Both the position numbers and the translations under genes were made by a program. From assembly GCA_964615975.1 (NCBI GenBank), contig CAZTTH010000002.1:1-64000 (forward strand): 64,000 bases of DNA, in the 5' to 3' direction. Every line of letters starts with the position of its first letter. Position 1 is the first letter of the stretch. Shown piece after piece: positions 62,293 to 64,000 of this stretch. Source of the stretch: CAZTTH01 sp964615975. Its GTDB lineage: Bacteria > Verrucomicrobiota > Lentisphaeria > JABSQK01 > JAJFLO01. A model generated the notes under the pieces. That model saw only the letters and a program-made list of their open reading frames with translations. It was not told the origin of the DNA and ran no database searches.

Positions 62293-64000
62293 TTATTCTC
62301 CACCGGCTTTCCATAATATCGGGCTGCTCCCATTTCGCCGATAGATCACCATCCCTTCTCCCGGCGCCAACACCTCATCATTCACCGGTGTGTACCCGGA
62401 AAGCCACCCCGCCGGAATTACCGGCAAGGCGCCGTTGCTCAGCCAGTAATTATAATACTCGCCCGCGACCTCATCCCAGCGATATAACCAGTCCGCCGCG
62501 CGGTCGATCCTGCCGGCAGTGAGCGCCTGTTCGAGATGGAGATCTGTCAGCCGCATTTCCGGTTGCTTTTCATTGTATCCCACCGTGAGAAATGTATAGC
62601 CAGGGTAAGCGACCGCGATAATGAGCCGTCAATCACTTCGCCGATATAGACGGGGCTCGCATCAATACTGCCCGCCACACGTTGTACCACCAGGGCAGAT
62701 CCCGGATATACCACCGGGTTTTCAGAGACCATCTCCCCGTCATGATCACCGATCCAGCCGGAAGGGAATATGCTCCCGTCCGACAACCAGTAGGCTTTAA
62801 ATTTTCCCTGCGCGAAGATAAATACCTTGTCCGCCAAACTGTCAACTGCTCCCGAAGTAAGCACTATTCCGGAGTCACCGAAGAGATCGTTCAGGGTGGT
62901 CAGTGGATGCAGGGAAAACCGATCCCCAAGTTGGATGTTCGCTAGATCACCGGCATAATGACCGGGTGTCAAGTCCAACAGAACCTGCGTCTCCGCTATT
63001 GCCAGGTCGATCGCGAACCAAGATCCCGCTGCTGCGCCGTCCTTGATGAGAATAAAAGATTGAACAGAAGGAAACAGAGATAACGAAGAATCTATCCCAA
63101 TTAATTCCGCGAAACATGCTGAATTGGCGCTCAGTATCCCCAGTTCCGCATCAACATTACTCACTGCCCCGACCCCGCAGGAAATCCCGATCAGAGGTGG
63201 ACCGACAACAAATGTTTGTTTTTCTTCCTCTGAACCCGGCATTTGCCAGCGATGGAAGCTGACGCTCTGGGTTTCCACTTGATCCGATGAACTCGCAATA
63301 CTGCGTGAGTGTGAGAGTACCCGCACCTGGTAGAAGTATTGCCGGTCAGGAATAATCGAGGTATCGATAAAGCGATATTCACCGTCATCGATCGGGACAA
63401 TATTGGTTGCCAATGATTGCCATGGACTGCTCAGGTCTTCCCGGCGCAGCACCTCATACCTGACGTATTTCACTGCCTGCCAATAAACCTCGATCTGATG
63501 TTCGAATCGTTCCAGCCGGGTAATTGCCACCCGCGAGTTCGCCGACAACGGATTGGTGTTGGCGCGATATTCCTGATAATTGGTCAGCCCGTCGCCATCA
63601 AAGTCGCAATCCCCATCCGGTATCGAAGGATCCATAAAATTGGCACAAGCACTCATGTTTGTGTTCATGGTGGCATAGGCTTCTTTGTCGGGGGAGAGCG
63701 TGGGATAGGCATTCCTGACAGTGGAGAGTGTGGTGTAGGCATTCTTGCCTGCACTTGTCTGATTTACAGGCTGGGAACCATAAGCTCCTTTATTCACAGG
63801 CAGGAATGCCTGTGCCACACTACTGCCGCCATACATCGTCTCCCACCAATCCGGGATCAGATCATGATCGCTATCCAGATCGAGTTGCTCGGTCGCCGTG
63901 AACTCATCCAGTTCCAAGTCGATGAGGGCAACTTCTCCTGCTGCCCGATGACTTGTGGCATCGCTTATGCAATGGCAGTTGGATGAACTTTTCTGACATG
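62293..64000 (-). pseudogene. 3' part of a large secreted protein, frameshifted
   Basis: The reading frame enters from the window edge (no stop between 63917 and 64000, so the N terminus is outside). It includes TSP3-like calcium loops (DLDSDHDLIPDWWE and DGDCDFDGDGLTNYQEY), a fibronectin-like region (EVYWQAVKYVRYEVLRR) and then a C-terminal 'GYTFLTVGYNE' module ending GMVIYRRNGSSPILWK. A one-base deletion near 62618-62628 shifts the frame before the last module; the frame continues to 62293. A REP-like insertion occupies about residues 33-94 of the visible part. The shift could be a true mutation or an assembly error. It belongs to the same style of protein as the giant gene at 24407. Confidence 0.75.
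63636..63821 (-). repeat. In-frame REP-like insertion with 30-bp tandem repeats
   Basis: Between two calcium-loop segments the protein contains VAQAFLPV and then 10-residue units NAYTTLSTVR, NAYPTLSPDK and EAYATMNTNM. In DNA these are 30-bp steps near 63672, 63702 and 63732, plus the hairpin cacaggca/tgcctgtg at 63795-63814 and aggca/tgcct at 63737-63750. Length and frame are kept. Confidence 0.7.

Noticed and set aside
1..64000. CRISPR array
   Set aside because: No series of regularly spaced identical repeats was seen; the 30-bp tandem units at 63.7 kb are contiguous and translated, and no cas gene is present.

Overview
The window is a 64 kb stretch of a moderate-GC bacterial chromosome. 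It comes from a draft or metagenome assembly, because it contains a 100-N scaffold gap. No 16S rRNA or other definitive phylogenetic marker is present. Several features recall the PVC superphylum (Lentisphaerota, Kiritimatiellota, Verrucomicrobiota): stand-alone short ParE/ParC-type topoisomerase subunits, very large secreted proteins with a 'GWN...P' N-terminal module and calcium-binding repeats, two different IS200-like transposases bordered by hairpins, and many REP-like intergenic palindromes. That placement is an inference, not a demonstration.

Layout. 0-0.9 kb holds only REP-like hairpins. 0.9-9.5 kb: GT2 glycosyltransferase, a promoter with a structured leader, sufT-like and dtd, tRNA-Arg(CCG), a membrane protein, and parE and parC separated by a small DUF4258/DUF2283 toxin-antitoxin-like pair, then a Uma2 nuclease. 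9.9-17.6 kb: DUF4143 ATPase, Nudix hydrolase, MoxR-DUF58 pair, DUF503, grpE-dnaJ, and the C-terminal remnant of a DUF234 ATPase. 17.6-24.3 kb: threonine synthase, an orphan oligopeptide-type substrate-binding protein, a response regulator with an unrecognised output half, and metG. 24.4-31.1 kb: one 2231-residue secreted protein with five four-cysteine carboxypeptidase-regulatory-like repeats. 31.1-34.6 kb: a polyprenol-sugar type cluster (methyltransferase, DPM-like GT2, divergent GT-C enzyme). 34.7-43.5 kb: fluoride channel, PiT transporter and redox genes, including a flavoprotein fused to a membrane polyferredoxin, DUF547, and an overlapping FNR-like/radical SAM pair, interrupted by an IS200-like unit. 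43.6-46.2 kb: second IS200-like unit and a processive cellulose-synthase-like GT2.

46.6-55.7 kb is a probable defence island: a PLD-SNF2 helicase fusion and a large Eco57I-type adenine methylase as a tight two-gene operon, followed by an AlbA_2/ATPase-type regulator and a stand-alone DprA/LOG-like protein. I consider this the best candidate for an incompletely described system. 55.7-60.7 kb: second PiT transporter, a globin gene enclosed by two repeat elements, a 31-codon small ORF and a DUF255 (YyaL/SPATA20) protein. 60.7-64 kb: assembly gap, truncated ATPase gene, truncated secreted-protein gene, hicBA, and the 3' part of a frameshifted large secreted protein that carries an in-frame REP-like insertion.

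Together the window mixes conserved housekeeping genes (topoisomerase IV-like, chaperones, metG, thrC, dtd) with accessory modules. Several accessory genes are decaying, and most of the longer intergenic spaces are occupied by palindromic repeats of at least four types.
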